Positions 18,563-27,968 of a stretch of DNA of 47,325 nucleotides are shown here, one piece after another. The position numbers were made by a program, and so were the translations under genes. Location of the stretch: assembly GCF_947498635.1 (NCBI RefSeq), contig NZ_CANMKV010000034.1, positions 1 to 47,325 of the forward strand, read 5' to 3'. The notes under the pieces are model-generated. The model was not told the origin of the DNA, ran no database searches, and worked only from the letters and a program-made list of their open reading frames with translations. Every line of letters begins with the position of its first letter. Position 1 is the first letter of the stretch. This stretch comes from an uncultured Microbulbifer sp. (GTDB taxonomy: Bacteria; Pseudomonadota; Gammaproteobacteria; Pseudomonadales; Cellvibrionaceae).

Positions 18563-21500
18563 ATGTCCCCGCAGTCCCGCAATCAACGCCTAGAGCAACT
18601 CAAAGCCGCACTCGCTCAACGCATCCTGATTCTGGACGGCGCCATGGGAACGATGATCCAGAGGGAAAAACTGCAGGAAGAGGATTACCGCGGCGCCCGT
18701 TTTGCCGACTTCCACCAGGACCTCAAAGGTAATAACGACCTGCTAAGTCTTACCCGGCCGCAGTTGATCGAACAGATCCACCGGGAGTACCTGGAGGCCG
18801 GTGCCGACATTATCGAGACCAATACATTTAACGCGACCGAGCTGTCCCAGTCTGACTACGATATGGAACATCTGGTGGTAGAGCTGAACCGCTCCTCGGC
18901 GCAAATAGCCCGCCGTGCGGCGGATGCCCTCTCAACGGCGGAGAAACCCCGTTGGGTAGCCGGGGTGATTGGTCCCACCTCACGCACCGCAAGTATATCC
19001 CCCGATGTCAACGACCCCGGCGCGCGCAATGTCACCTTCAATGAGCTGGTACACAACTATGTGGAAGCCGGCCGCGCTCTGGTCGAGGGCGGCAGCGACC
19101 TGATCCTGATCGAAACCATCTTCGATACGCTCAATGCCAAGGCGGCTATTTACGCCATGCAGCAGCTGTTTGAGGAACTGGGATTCGAATTGCCTATCAT
19201 GATCTCCGGCACCATTACCGATGCCTCGGGTCGCACCCTCTCCGGCCAGACCACCGAAGCGTTTTACTATTCCATTGCCCATGCCAAGCCGATTTCTGTG
19301 GGCCTCAACTGCGCGCTCGGTGCCACCGAATTGCGCCCCTATGTAGAAGCCCTGTCCGGCGCTTGTAGCACTTATGTCTCCGCGCATCCCAATGCCGGGC
19401 TCCCCAACGAATTTGGTGAGTATGATGAAACCCCGGAGCAGACCGCAGCGATCGTGGCCGAATTCGCCCGCAGCGGTTTTCTCAATATTCTCGGCGGCTG
19501 CTGCGGCACCACACCGGAACATATCCGCGCAATTGCCGAAGCAGTGGCCGATATCGCGCCGCGCCAAGTGCCGCAAATCAAACCCGCCCTGCGTCTGTCA
19601 GGATTGGAGCCCTTTGTCGCCGATGAGACCGCCCTGTTCGTCAATGTGGGCGAACGTTGCAACGTCACTGGCTCCGCCCGCTTCAAGCGCCTGATTCTGG
19701 AAGAGGATTACGATACAGCCCTTCAGGTCGCCGCCGCCCAGGTGGAGGACGGCGCCCAGGTCATCGACTTCAATATGGATGAGGCGATGCTCGATGCACA
19801 CGCCGCCATGCGCCGCTTCCTCAACCTCGCTGCCACCGAACCAGATATCGCCAAGGTGCCGTTTATGGTGGACTCCTCCAAGTGGGAGGTCATCGAGGCG
19901 GGCCTGCAATGTATCCAGGGCAAACCCATCGTGAACTCTATCAGCCTGAAAGAGGGCAAGGAGGAGTTTATCGAAAAGGCGCAATTGTGCCTGCGCTACG
20001 GTGCCGCCGTGGTGGTAATGGCCTTTGACGAACAGGGCCAGGCGGACACCTTCGAACGCAAGATCGAAATCTGTAAACGCAGCTACGATGTGCTCGTTCA
20101 TGAAGTCGGCTTCAACCCATCCGATATTATTTTCGACCCCAATATATTTGCCGTCGCGACCGGTATTGAAGAGCACAACAATTACGCCGTGGACTTTATC
20201 CAGGCCTGCCGCTGGATTCGAAAGAATTTACCGAGTGCTCAGATTAGTGGCGGCGTCTCCAATGTGTCCTTTTCTTTCCGCGGCAACAACCCAGTGCGCG
20301 AGGCCATTCATTCGGTCTTCCTGTTCCACGCCATCAAGGCGGGTCTGAATATGGGCATCGTCAATGCCGGCCAGTTGGCGGTTTACGACGAGCTACCACA
20401 AGAGCTGCGGGAAAAAGTGGAGGATGTGATCCTCAACCGCAACGACGAGTCCACCGAGGCCCTGCTGGATATCGCCCCCAAATATATGGGCGAAGGCGGC
20501 GGCACCGCACGCAAAGAAGACCTGAGTTGGCGCGAGCTGCCGGTCAAAGAACGTTTGGCGCACTCCCTGGTAAAAGGGATCAACAACTATATCGTGGAAG
20601 ATACCGAAGAAGCCCGCGCACAATCCTCCCGCCCCCTGGATGTGATCGAAGGTCCGTTGATGGACGGAATGAACATCGTCGGCGACCTGTTTGGCGAAGG
20701 TAAGATGTTCCTGCCACAGGTGGTGAAATCTGCCCGTGTCATGAAACAAGCGGTCGCCTACCTGCAGCCTTATATCGAAGCGGAAAAAAACGAAGACAGC
20801 CGGCCCAATGGGCGCATTCTTATGGCTACGGTGAAAGGGGACGTACACGATATCGGCAAGAATATCGTGGGGGTGGTACTAGCCTGTAATAATTACGAGG
20901 TCATTGACTTGGGGGTAATGGTGCCCGCCGAGACCATCCTGCAAACCGCACGGGAAAAGGACTGCGATATTATCGGCCTGTCCGGTTTGATCACGCCCTC
21001 CCTCGATGAGATGGTCCATGTCGCTGCAGAAATGGAACGCCAGGAGTTCGATATTCCCCTATTGATTGGCGGCGCCACCACCTCTAAAGCGCACACCGCA
21101 GTCAAAATTGATCCCCAATTCAACCGCAATCAAGTGGTTTATGTGGCCGACGCCTCCCGCGCTGTAGGCGTCGCCAGCAATCTGATCTCCGAGGAGCTTC
21201 GCCCCGCTTTTGTGGAAAAAATCTGCGCCGAATACGAAAAGGTGCGCACCCGCACCGCCAACCGCAAGCGTAACGATACCCGCCTTACCTACGCGGAGGC
21301 CCGCGATACCGCACCGGCATTCGACTGGCAGACTTACCGTCCCGCTAGACCCAACAAGCTGGGAATAACGGTCATCGATGACTTCCCCCTGGAAAAGCTG
21401 CTCGACACCCTCGACTGGACACCTTTCTTTATTTCCTGGGATCTGGCGGGCAAGTACCCGGCGATCCTTAAAGACAAAGTAGTCGGCGAAGCCGCTACGG

Positions 21501-22258
21501 ATCTCTACCGTAATGCCCAGCGCCTGCTGAAAGAAATGATTGCCAAGAAGCAGCTGCGCGCCCGCGCCGTATTCGGCCTCTGGCCGGCGAACAGTGTCGG
21601 CGACGATATCATCGTCTATCGAGATGAAGAGCGCAGTGACGAGCTGGCGCGCCTCCACCATATGCGGCAACAAGTACAAAAGCGTGGCGGCGATGGCCTG
21701 TGCCGTTCTCTGGCAGACTATGTCGCACCTCTGGATGCCGGGTACATCGATTATGTTGGCGGCTTTGCTGTTACCACCGGTATTGGCGCCGACGAGCTGG
21801 CACAAAGCTACGAAGCCCGACACGATGACTACAACGCGATTATGGTCAAAGCCCTGGCAGACCGCCTCGCCGAGTCTTTCGCCGAAACGCTGCACCGTTT
21901 AGTCCGCAAGGAGTACTGGGGCTATGCAGAGGATGAGGTGCTCAGCAATGAGCAACTAATTAAAGAGGCTTACCAAGGTATCCGCCCGGCGCCCGGCTAC
22001 CCCGCCTGTCCGGATCACTCGGAAAAGGCTACCCTCTTCAAACTATTGCAAGCAGAGCAAAATGCTGGGGTCAGCCTGACCGAGCATTTCGCTATGATGC
22101 CTGCAGCCGCGGTAAGCGGCTGGTATTTCGCCCATCCGCAGGCCAAGTACTTCAATGTAGGTAAGATCGGCCGGGACCAATTGCAAAGCCTGGCCGGTCG
22201 TAAAGGTATGAGTGAACTGGAACTGGAGCGCTGGCTGCGCCCCAATCTTGAGGATTGA
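18563..22258 (+). CDS. metH: Cobalamin-dependent methionine synthase
   Basis: Transfers the methyl group of methyltetrahydrofolate to homocysteine through cobalamin, the last step of methionine synthesis, in the cytoplasm. The start at 18563 follows AAGGATTGGTCA; the longer open frame has no site. The 1231-residue product has the full four-module order. These are the homocysteine domain ([10 protein letters not shown]; zinc ligands in GLNCALG ~249 and GGCCGT ~311), the folate domain ([19 protein letters not shown]), the cobalamin module with [11 protein letters not shown] (~760), and the activation domain ending [15 protein letters not shown]. Length is close to E. coli MetH (1227). The DUF2970 gene follows 4 bases later. 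It depends on B12 supply, for which no genes are in view. Confidence 0.98.
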   Translation: MSPQSRNQRLEQLKAALAQRILILDGAMGTMIQREKLQEEDYRGARFADFHQDLKGNNDLLSLTRPQLIEQIHREYLEAGADIIETNTFNATELSQSDYDMEHLVVELNRSSAQIARRAADALSTAEKPRWVAGVIGPTSRTASISPDVNDPGARNVTFNELVHNYVEAGRALVEGGSDLILIETIFDTLNAKAAIYAMQQLFEELGFELPIMISGTITDASGRTLSGQTTEAFYYSIAHAKPISVGLNCALGATELRPYVEALSGACSTYVSAHPNAGLPNEFGEYDETPEQTAAIVAEFARSGFLNILGGCCGTTPEHIRAIAEAVADIAPRQVPQIKPALRLSGLEPFVADETALFVNVGERCNVTGSARFKRLILEEDYDTALQVAAAQVEDGAQVIDFNMDEAMLDAHAAMRRFLNLAATEPDIAKVPFMVDSSKWEVIEAGLQCIQGKPIVNSISLKEGKEEFIEKAQLCLRYGAAVVVMAFDEQGQADTFERKIEICKRSYDVLVHEVGFNPSDIIFDPNIFAVATGIEEHNNYAVDFIQACRWIRKNLPSAQISGGVSNVSFSFRGNNPVREAIHSVFLFHAIKAGLNMGIVNAGQLAVYDELPQELREKVEDVILNRNDESTEALLDIAPKYMGEGGGTARKEDLSWRELPVKERLAHSLVKGINNYIVEDTEEARAQSSRPLDVIEGPLMDGMNIVGDLFGEGKMFLPQVVKSARVMKQAVAYLQPYIEAEKNEDSRPNGRILMATVKGDVHDIGKNIVGVVLACNNYEVIDLGVMVPAETILQTAREKDCDIIGLSGLITPSLDEMVHVAAEMERQEFDIPLLIGGATTSKAHTAVKIDPQFNRNQVVYVADASRAVGVASNLISEELRPAFVEKICAEYEKVRTRTANRKRNDTRLTYAEARDTAPAFDWQTYRPARPNKLGITVIDDFPLEKLLDTLDWTPFFISWDLAGKYPAILKDKVVGEAATDLYRNAQRLLKEMIAKKQLRARAVFGLWPANSVGDDIIVYRDEERSDELARLHHMRQQVQKRGGDGLCRSLADYVAPLDAGYIDYVGGFAVTTGIGADELAQSYEARHDDYNAIMVKALADRLAESFAETLHRLVRKEYWGYAEDEVLSNEQLIKEAYQGIRPAPGYPACPDHSEKATLFKLLQAEQNAGVSLTEHFAMMPAAAVSGWYFAHPQAKYFNVGKIGRDQLQSLAGRKGMSELELERWLRPNLED

Positions 22259-22262
22259 GTCC

Positions 22263-22484
22263 ATGCAAGAAAATAATAAGAAACAAGCGGATAAGCCCGG
22301 TTTTTTCCAGGTAATACTCAGTACCTTGGCTGCGGCAATCGGTGTGCAGAGCAACAAAAATCGTGAGAAAGATTTTCAAAGTGGCAGTATGGCCCACTTT
22401 GTAGTCGCCGGAATTATCTTCACCATTTTGTTTGTCTTAACACTGATCCTGATTGTAAAGACGGTACTCGGCAATATGGGTTGA
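22263..22484 (+). CDS. DUF2970 small membrane protein
   Basis: The start at 22263 lies 4 bases after the metH stop, indicating translational coupling. The 73-residue product has a polar N-terminus (MQENNKKQADKPG), the family phrase FFQVILSTLAAAIGVQSNKNREKDFQ, then one clear transmembrane helix FVVAGIIFTILFVLTLILIVKTV. This is the usual DUF2970 pattern in gammaproteobacteria. Function unknown. The pairing with metH may only be positional. Confidence 0.88.
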   Translation: MQENNKKQADKPGFFQVILSTLAAAIGVQSNKNREKDFQSGSMAHFVVAGIIFTILFVLTLILIVKTVLGNMG

Positions 22485-22648
22485 ATGGGCGGATGCCTGT
22501 AAACCTCAACCTGAGTGGAATCTGGCCCGCCGTCTCGCATCCCCCGCCATTAGTGCGTGTACAGCACTACAGCAAGGCTACGCACAAGGCCTCACGATTG
22601 AATCCATAAGGGATTTGCCCGGTACTACTCAGCTCCGGGCCTGGGTGC

Positions 22649-22765
22649 TTAGCGGGTGGCAACCCAGAAAACACAGGTGGCGACAAAGGTAGCAACAAGA
22701 GCCACAGCGGCAATGGCATCTACGAAATTGTCTTCTTCCGGGGTAACAACTACTTCTTCATTCAT
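22649..22765 (-). CDS. 38-residue single-span membrane protein
   Basis: A minus-strand frame with a good ribosome site (GGAGAGATTCG before ATG at 22765) encodes 38 residues. It has an acidic N-terminus MNEEVVVTPEEDNF, then a hydrophobic helix AIAAVALVATFVATCVFWVA, and a final TR before the stop. The negative-then-hydrophobic-then-Arg layout suggests an N-out or tail-anchored orientation. It lies alone between DUF2970 and cysI, opposite in strand to both. I do not recognise the family; small-protein subunits of membrane complexes look like this. The reading frame, site and topology together make it a credible gene. Confidence 0.65.
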   Translation of the reverse strand: MNEEVVVTPEEDNFVDAIAAVALVATFVATCVFWVATR

Positions 22766-23029
22766 CGAATCTCTCCGATTACGCATTATTGTTATTCAAA
22801 GTAGTGAGCCGTTTGCAACGGTTCCACCAGTAGAGCAAATCCCTGAAAGCGGCGCAAGGCAACCGCTACAGGCATTCTCCTTCGCTTATAACTGTTGGTT
22901 ACAGACATAGCGGAAAATATTGTTATTTATCGCATAAGCTGACTGGTATGTTAGGCGCCAGCGGAGAACTGTCCGGGGCCTGCCCCTCTCTCCACCATCC
23001 GCGCACAAAGGCAATGGAATCAAGCTGTT

Positions 23030-24691
23030 ATGTATCGATACGACGACCGGGATCGCGCCATCATCAACGATCGCGTCGCCCAGTTCCGCGGCCAGACGGA
23101 ACGTTACCTCGCCGGCGAGTTAAGTGAGGAACAATTCCTGCCACTGCGCCTGCAAAATGGCCTCTATATTCAGCGACTGGCCCCCATGTTGCGCATCGCC
23201 GTGCCTTACGGCCTGCTCAACAGCGACCAGTTGCGCCGTCTCGCCCGTGTAAGCCGCGACTATGACAAAGGCTACGCACACTTCACCACGCGCCAAAACC
23301 TACAGTACAACTGGCCCCAGCTGGAAGACGTGCCCGCTATTCTGGCCGAGCTGGCCGAAGTGGAAATGCATGCGGTACAAACCAGTGGCAACTGTATCCG
23401 CAATACGACATCAGACCCCTACGCGGGCATTGCCCTCGATGAGATCGCCGATCCGCGCCCCTACTGCGAATTGATTCGCCAGTGGTCCACCTTTCACCCC
23501 GAATTCGCCTTCCTGCCGCGCAAATTCAAAATCGCGGTCAGCGGTTCTGAGCAGGATCGCGCCGCGATTCGTGTACACGATATTGGCGTACAAATCATCA
23601 AGCGGGGTGAGGCCATCGGATTCCAGGTGCTCGTTGGCGGCGGTCAGGGCCGCACTCCCGTTATCGCCGAAACAATCCGCGACTTCCTGCCGGAAGAAGA
23701 CCTGCTCTCTTACCTGGAAGCGATTGTGCGCGTGTACAACCAGCTGGGCCGCCGGGACAACAAATACAAGGCGCGCATTAAGATTCTGGTAAAAGCCCTA
23801 GGCCCCGAGGAATTCGGTCGCCGCGTAGAAGAGGAGTGGCAACAAATAAAGGATGGGGTGGAAAAACTGACTCCAGAGGCCCTACAGTGGGCTAAGTCCT
23901 TCTTTACCGCGCCCGACTACAAAACCTTCGATGACGCCGCAAGCACGGCCGCCCTGCAACAGCAGGCGGACAGCGACAAAGCCTTTGCCCGCTGGCTAGA
24001 GCGCAACACCTACCCCCACCGGGTACCAGGTTACCGGGCCATCAAGCTCTCCACCAAGCCCACAGGTGTTCCCCCCGGCGATGTTACCGACCGCCAGCTG
24101 GAGGCCATCGCCGACCTCGCTGACACCTTTAGTTTCGGCGAAGCCCGCGCAACACACGACCAAAATGTGGTGCTGGCCGATGTGGAACAAGGGCAGCTGT
24201 ACGAGTTGTGGCAACAGGCGCGCAAACACGGCTTTGCCACACCGAATATCGGCACCCTCACCGACATGATCTGCTGTCCCGGTGGCGACTACTGCTCCCT
24301 CGCCAATGCCAAGTCTATCCCTGTGGCCGAGGCCATCCAGCGCCGTTTTGACGATGTGGATTATCTCTACGACCTGGGTGACCTGAACCTGAATATCTCC
24401 GGCTGTATGAACGCCTGCGGCCACCATCACGTGGGCCATATCGGCATTCTCGGCGTAGACAAAAAGGGGGAGGAGTTCTACCAGATTCAGCTCGGCGGCA
24501 GCGCCTCCAACGAGGCCAGTCTGGCCAAGGTGCTCGGCCCCAGCTTCTCTCGGGCTGAGGTGCCAGACGTAATTAGCAAGATCCTCGATCTTTACGTTGA
24601 ACAGCGCCGGGCCGAAGAGCCCTTTATCGACACCTACAATCGCATCGGCCTGCAACCCTTCAAGGAGAGAGTCTATGCCAAAGCCAGTTAA
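23030..24691 (+). CDS. cysI: Sulfite reductase hemoprotein (NirA/CysI-type nitrite/sulfite reductase)
   Basis: Reduces sulfite to sulfide using siroheme and a 4Fe-4S cluster in assimilatory cysteine synthesis. The 553-residue product has both ferredoxin-like half domains (LPLRLQNGLYIQRLAPMLRIAVPYG and the second from ~320) and the substrate/siroheme arginine region TTRQNLQYNW and TSGNCIRN. It has four cluster cysteines: two in CCPGGDYC (416 and 422) and two in SGCMNACGHH (459 and 463). The start ATG is preceded by GGAATCAAGCTGTT, a moderate site. It overlaps the DUF934 gene by 17 bases. The pair is the standard arrangement in Pseudomonas-like bacteria, where the electron donor is encoded elsewhere. 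Confidence 0.95.
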   Translation: MYRYDDRDRAIINDRVAQFRGQTERYLAGELSEEQFLPLRLQNGLYIQRLAPMLRIAVPYGLLNSDQLRRLARVSRDYDKGYAHFTTRQNLQYNWPQLEDVPAILAELAEVEMHAVQTSGNCIRNTTSDPYAGIALDEIADPRPYCELIRQWSTFHPEFAFLPRKFKIAVSGSEQDRAAIRVHDIGVQIIKRGEAIGFQVLVGGGQGRTPVIAETIRDFLPEEDLLSYLEAIVRVYNQLGRRDNKYKARIKILVKALGPEEFGRRVEEEWQQIKDGVEKLTPEALQWAKSFFTAPDYKTFDDAASTAALQQQADSDKAFARWLERNTYPHRVPGYRAIKLSTKPTGVPPGDVTDRQLEAIADLADTFSFGEARATHDQNVVLADVEQGQLYELWQQARKHGFATPNIGTLTDMICCPGGDYCSLANAKSIPVAEAIQRRFDDVDYLYDLGDLNLNISGCMNACGHHHVGHIGILGVDKKGEEFYQIQLGGSASNEASLAKVLGPSFSRAEVPDVISKILDLYVEQRRAEEPFIDTYNRIGLQPFKERVYAKAS

Positions 24692-25223
24692 ACTGGGCCC
24701 ACAGCCGGGCAACCCCCGCGAGCTGATTCTGAATAGTGAAGTGTGCCCCAATGAGTGGCAGCTTCTACCGCAGCAGGAGGAGGGGGAAAATATTGAGGCA
24801 AACGCCCTGCCCTCCGGCAAGATTATTTTGCCCCTGCGCCAGTGGCAAGCCCATCGAGAGGCCCTGGCCGAACGCAGTGCAGAAGTGGGTGTATGGCTCG
24901 ATAGCGACGAGGGTGCGGAATTAATCGGCAGAGAAGCGGCAAATTTGCCATTGATCGCGATTAACTTCCCCGCTTTTGCCGATGGCCGCGGCTTTACCGC
25001 CGGCCGTATGCTACGCGAACGTTTCGGCTTCAAGGGTGAATTGCGAGCGGTGGGTGGCTTTATGCGTGACCAGCTCACCTATCTGCAGCGCTGCGGTTTT
25101 AACGCTTACGCATTTGAAGGTGATCAGTCGCTAACCAGCCTAAAAGAATCCCTGCACGACTTTGGGGACAGCTACCAGTCGGGAGTGGATCAACCCCTAC
25201 CGATGTTCCGCAGACGTTTCTAA
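24675..25223 (+). CDS. DUF934 protein (cysI partner)
   Basis: The 182-residue product carries the DUF934 marks: LPLRQWQAHREAL, VGVWLDSDEGAELIG, LPLIAINFPAFADGRGFTAGRMLRERFGFKGELRAVGGFMRDQLTYLQRCGFNAYAF (as successive blocks) and the final SYQSGVDQPLPMFRRR. Proteins of this family are nearly always encoded next to cysI and are thought to assist sulfite reduction; their biochemical role is unproven. The start at 24675 follows AAGGAGAGAGTCT and lies inside the cysI end, so translation is coupled. Confidence 0.92.
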   Translation: MPKPVKLGPQPGNPRELILNSEVCPNEWQLLPQQEEGENIEANALPSGKIILPLRQWQAHREALAERSAEVGVWLDSDEGAELIGREAANLPLIAINFPAFADGRGFTAGRMLRERFGFKGELRAVGGFMRDQLTYLQRCGFNAYAFEGDQSLTSLKESLHDFGDSYQSGVDQPLPMFRRRF

Positions 25224-25399
25224 AACAAGCTCTCAGCTAAGTGCGCCCTAGCCACCATGGGCAGTGGCGCACTATGTCCAACAATTTTTACCCCTTTCTG
25301 ACGAAGATACCGTTCTAATAGGGGTAACCGCGAAAGAACATAACCCCTTCACCAAACTCTCTTCCCCAAATGCCCCCCCAAACCAGCACCCGCGACTAT

Positions 25400-26008
25400 T
25401 TAAATCGCCGCATCCAAAAGGGCTATTCCATTACCATAAACCACATCGTTTCCCGTTCCAGATATACGGAACGGTATTTGTGTTAAATCACCACCCAGGG
25501 AGCTTATAGCGAGAGCGACCCGCTTCATTTCCAACGGCCCTGGCTGGTAGTGGCCACTATGGTTATTTACTTCGAGAACTTGGTATCCGGCACCCAAAAC
25601 AATCGTTCCCGCACCCAATACCGGGCCACCAGCCAAAAAAGATGAATGATGAAAGTGCCCGATATTTTTTCTTCCGACATAGAAATTTCTCTGAGAATCG
25701 ACAACAAAGATTATGTTTCCTACCGTATTTTGCACTATACCCAACTCAAATCTTTTACTCCGAGGAACAACAAGCGCTCTTCCTGTAAAAGTTACCAGGT
25801 GTTTCTGCCTCTCTCGATCGGTTAGGTAGCGAACATTACCATTGCGACCATGAGTGGCCTGATGGTTGGGGTGATGAACTTCCGGCCAATAAGGAACAGC
25901 CACCATCTTGGCTCCCTTTGAACGCCCCAAAAGCCCCAGGGTTGTCAATGTGGAACGCAGACGTCTCCAGCGCCCTCTTGCCCTCTCTTTTTTTTCTGCC
26001 TCAGTCAT
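25400..26008 (-). CDS. Protein with a domain resembling the core of plant IQM proteins
   Basis: The start at 26008 follows GGAAGGAAGCATCTG. The N-terminus is very basic (RARGRWRRLRST). From about residue 100, the product reads IIFVVDSQRNFYVGRKN, GHFHHSSFLAGGPVLGAGTIV and NNHSGHYQPGPLEM, then LGGDLTQIPFRI. This succession (F-V-x-[ST]-x-x-x-x-x-Y-V-G-x-K, HHSSFLAGG, SGHY-x-P, DL) is what I recall of the conserved domain of plant IQ-motif calmodulin-binding proteins (IQM1 type), without the IQ helix. Its biochemical role is unknown in either kingdom. It stands alone on the minus strand between DUF934 (convergent) and the nucleotidyltransferase. The family assignment is by recall of motifs, not a search. 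Confidence 0.75.
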   Translation of the reverse strand: MTEAEKKERARGRWRRLRSTLTTLGLLGRSKGAKMVAVPYWPEVHHPNHQATHGRNGNVRYLTDRERQKHLVTFTGRALVVPRSKRFELGIVQNTVGNIIFVVDSQRNFYVGRKNIGHFHHSSFLAGGPVLGAGTIVLGAGYQVLEVNNHSGHYQPGPLEMKRVALAISSLGGDLTQIPFRISGTGNDVVYGNGIALLDAAI

Positions 26009-26267
26009 CAGATGCTTCCTTCCATGAAGTGATTAAGATTAATAGGGCACCCTAGCCCCAAACATCACTCAAAAGAATATTGAAAGCAGCATGAACAGCT
26101 TATGAATAATATGAGCTAAAAAATGCCTCGTAAGGGTTTTTCTCTGGCTAGGCTAAGCTCTGAACAGAGATATGCAATGAGCGCTCGACGAAAAATCCAA
26201 TATTTTAGACACTTTCACCGAGCACAAACTATGGATCAATACTCAATGTTAGATACGTCACCCAACA

Positions 26268-27059
26268 TTAAACGCCTAGCACCTGGTGAAAAAACCTATC
26301 AAAATCCGCTATATCCAGCTTAGGTCGCTCCTCAATGGAGTTGGCCACCCCACGGTCCAAATTTTCATGAATCCAGCGATCAAGGCGAGCGTCCAGAATG
26401 ATTAGATTACCTTCATCCAACCCTTTCTTCTTCTCAATCAAACTGGATATCAACTGCAGCAACCATTCCTCTTGTGCGTTCGCCAGCAACTCTTTGCACA
26501 TCTGCAAAAAATCGACCGGGGGAATAGTCATAAATCTTTTTATGTAAAGTGCGTTTAAGATCGAACGCATTACATAAAGCAGTTTTTTGACTTGAATCTC
26601 TTTAAGACCTTCATCATCTTCTTGCACAAATCTTAAATGATGATTAAACCCCATACTTATATAATGGTGCGCCAAGGCTCTTGGTTGCCAGCATTTTTTG
26701 GCAAGGCTGCGAAGCTCATCCAAAACCTCTTGCTGATAGAGATAAATTTTTGGAGAGAACAACCATTCAATCAATGTCGGGTTACTTCCCCGCAACAAAC
26801 CCAATGCCTTGCTGATATCCCAGCCAACCAGATCAAGCTCATCACCCAGCGCTTTATCAAAGGGCACCTCCACAACATCTCTTGGGTTTCCAAGAGTCAG
26901 ATAGTGGTTAAGATCTCGCTTGTAAATAAAACGCACATCCCAGTCACTATCTGGTGACTCAAAGCCCCATGCCCGGCTGCCAGATTCACAGGCATACAAA
27001 ATTTCTATGCCCTTCTCAGATTCCAGTGCTTTCAATCTATCTTGTATCACCAATTCCAT
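26268..27059 (-). CDS. RlaP-like nucleotidyltransferase (COG3541/PF10127)
   Basis: A stand-alone minimal nucleotidyltransferase-fold protein. The start at 27059 (MELVIQDRL) is chosen to match the family; upstream in-frame starts (27065, 27098, GTG 27116) have no better site. The 263-residue product has the catalytic G-S-x9-13-D-x-D signature: CESGSRAWGFESPDSDWDVRFIY (split as GSRAWGF ... DSDWDVRF, residues ~25-42). It also has the family phrases DLVGWDISKALGLLRGSNPTLIEWL and HHYISMGF...YVMRSILNA. Related proteins are linked to RNA repair with RtcB/ligase systems in some genomes; no RNA ligase is adjacent here, so the substrate is open. The C-terminal region is helical. Confidence 0.88.
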   Translation of the reverse strand: MELVIQDRLKALESEKGIEILYACESGSRAWGFESPDSDWDVRFIYKRDLNHYLTLGNPRDVVEVPFDKALGDELDLVGWDISKALGLLRGSNPTLIEWLFSPKIYLYQQEVLDELRSLAKKCWQPRALAHHYISMGFNHHLRFVQEDDEGLKEIQVKKLLYVMRSILNALYIKRFMTIPPVDFLQMCKELLANAQEEWLLQLISSLIEKKKGLDEGNLIILDARLDRWIHENLDRGVANSIEERPKLDIADFDRFFHQVLGV

Positions 27060-27182
27060 ATGCATACACCAATATACGGCTTGAGCAAAATAAGGCATAC
27101 ACCGTACTCGGGACACCCAGCTTACAGGTTTGCATACGTATAGCGAATGAATACCAACCCGAGTCCAGCCTATGCTCTGCCT

Positions 27183-27608
27183 CTATTTTCTAGCGACTTT
27201 TTTTATCTTGTAACCACCAATCATATATCCCAGCAATGATCCAGCTAGAACAGGGATGGAGGTCAAACCGATTATTAACAAGCGGTCTTGCTTAAACTGC
27301 ACATCGAAGTGAACCACTGAGGTATAAGCAACCGCATACATCGCAACAACAATGGCAAGCAGCACCACCCAGGTTGTTACATTTGCCGATAAAGCAGTAC
27401 CACAACTTTTACAGATACATTTTATCGAGTTAATACCACTACACCATCCGACCAAGGATATTGGCTTTTCATTACAACCAGGACAATTTTTCACTTCTAA
27501 TCCAACCTCAAAAAATTCAGCCACAGCCGAGACACTGCAGGATGCAATTATATTCAATATTCTCCTGTGCAGAAACTTGTACCTCACACTAAATTCGTCA
27601 GAAAACAT
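27183..27608 (-). CDS. Zinc-ribbon membrane protein of unknown function
   Basis: The start at 27608 follows GGGAGAGGTGAAA. The 141-residue product has a CPGC ... CICKSC pair of knuckles (about residues 44-72) that should bind one zinc. Two transmembrane helices follow (WVVLLAIVVAMYAVAYTSV and LLIIGLTSIPVLAGSLLGYMIGG) and the end is basic (YKIKKVARK). This 'zinc ribbon plus two TM' plan is common in small DUF proteins. No specific family is recognised. It lies 123 bases upstream of the nucleotidyltransferase on the same strand, possibly cotranscribed. Confidence 0.72.
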   Translation of the reverse strand: MFSDEFSVRYKFLHRRILNIIASCSVSAVAEFFEVGLEVKNCPGCNEKPISLVGWCSGINSIKCICKSCGTALSANVTTWVVLLAIVVAMYAVAYTSVVHFDVQFKQDRLLIIGLTSIPVLAGSLLGYMIGGYKIKKVARK

Positions 27609-27799
27609 TTTCACCTCTCCCTTTTAATCCATCCACTTTCCCGACACAAACAAGTAATGGGCCACCGAAAAAAGCAATTCACGGCCTAGTCTTGCTGGTC
27701 CCTGCCGCTTCAAACGCCTATGAACAAGGACCTAGAGGGGTACAAAGCTGCCTCCTTCCCCATAAAGATCGAAACATCTGCTATCATCGCGCCCGCAAA

Positions 27800-27899
27800 A
27801 CCTAAGGGGTGGCCAAGGCCTGAGATGCTGCGAGATCAAGAAGATCTTTTGAAGCAAACCCTTGAACCTGATCCGGTTAATACCGGCGTAGGAATAGGT
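27800..27899 (+). promoter_or_regulatory. TPP riboswitch (THI element)
   Basis: All conserved parts are visible. P1 pairs ACCTA (27800-27804) with TAGGT (27895-27899). P2 pairs GGGGT (27806-27810) with ACCCT (27858-27862). P3 is GGCC/GGCC at 27811-27820, followed by the pyrimidine-sensing CTGAGATG. A variable arm GAGATCAAGAAGATCTT follows. The pyrophosphate side reads CTTGAACCTGATCCGG, TTAATACCGGCGTAGGA. It precedes the thiamine receptor gene and predicts repression when TPP is abundant. Confidence 0.95.
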
Positions 27900-27933
27900 A
27901 GGCATGCCAAAGCCCTCCCCTCGTCGCGCTCCG

Positions 27934-27968
27934 GGTCTCTTTCATTAGTGTTGATCCGAGAGAGAACC
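27934..27968 (+). promoter_or_regulatory. Candidate Shine-Dalgarno-sequestering hairpin (riboswitch expression platform)
   Basis: GGTCTCT (27934-27940) can pair with AGAGAACC (27961-27968, one bulged A), which contains the ribosome site immediately before the ATG at 27969. This suggests translational control, as is usual for TPP riboswitches in gammaproteobacteria. The competing anti-sequestor was not identified. Confidence 0.55.

Noticed and set aside
19598..20176. Long antisense open frames inside metH, cysI and hrpB
   Set aside because: They are shadows of the high-GC third-position bias of the real genes on the other strand.
27720..27968. N-terminal extension of the TonB receptor
   Set aside because: This stretch is the TPP riboswitch and leader; the signal peptide begins at 27969.
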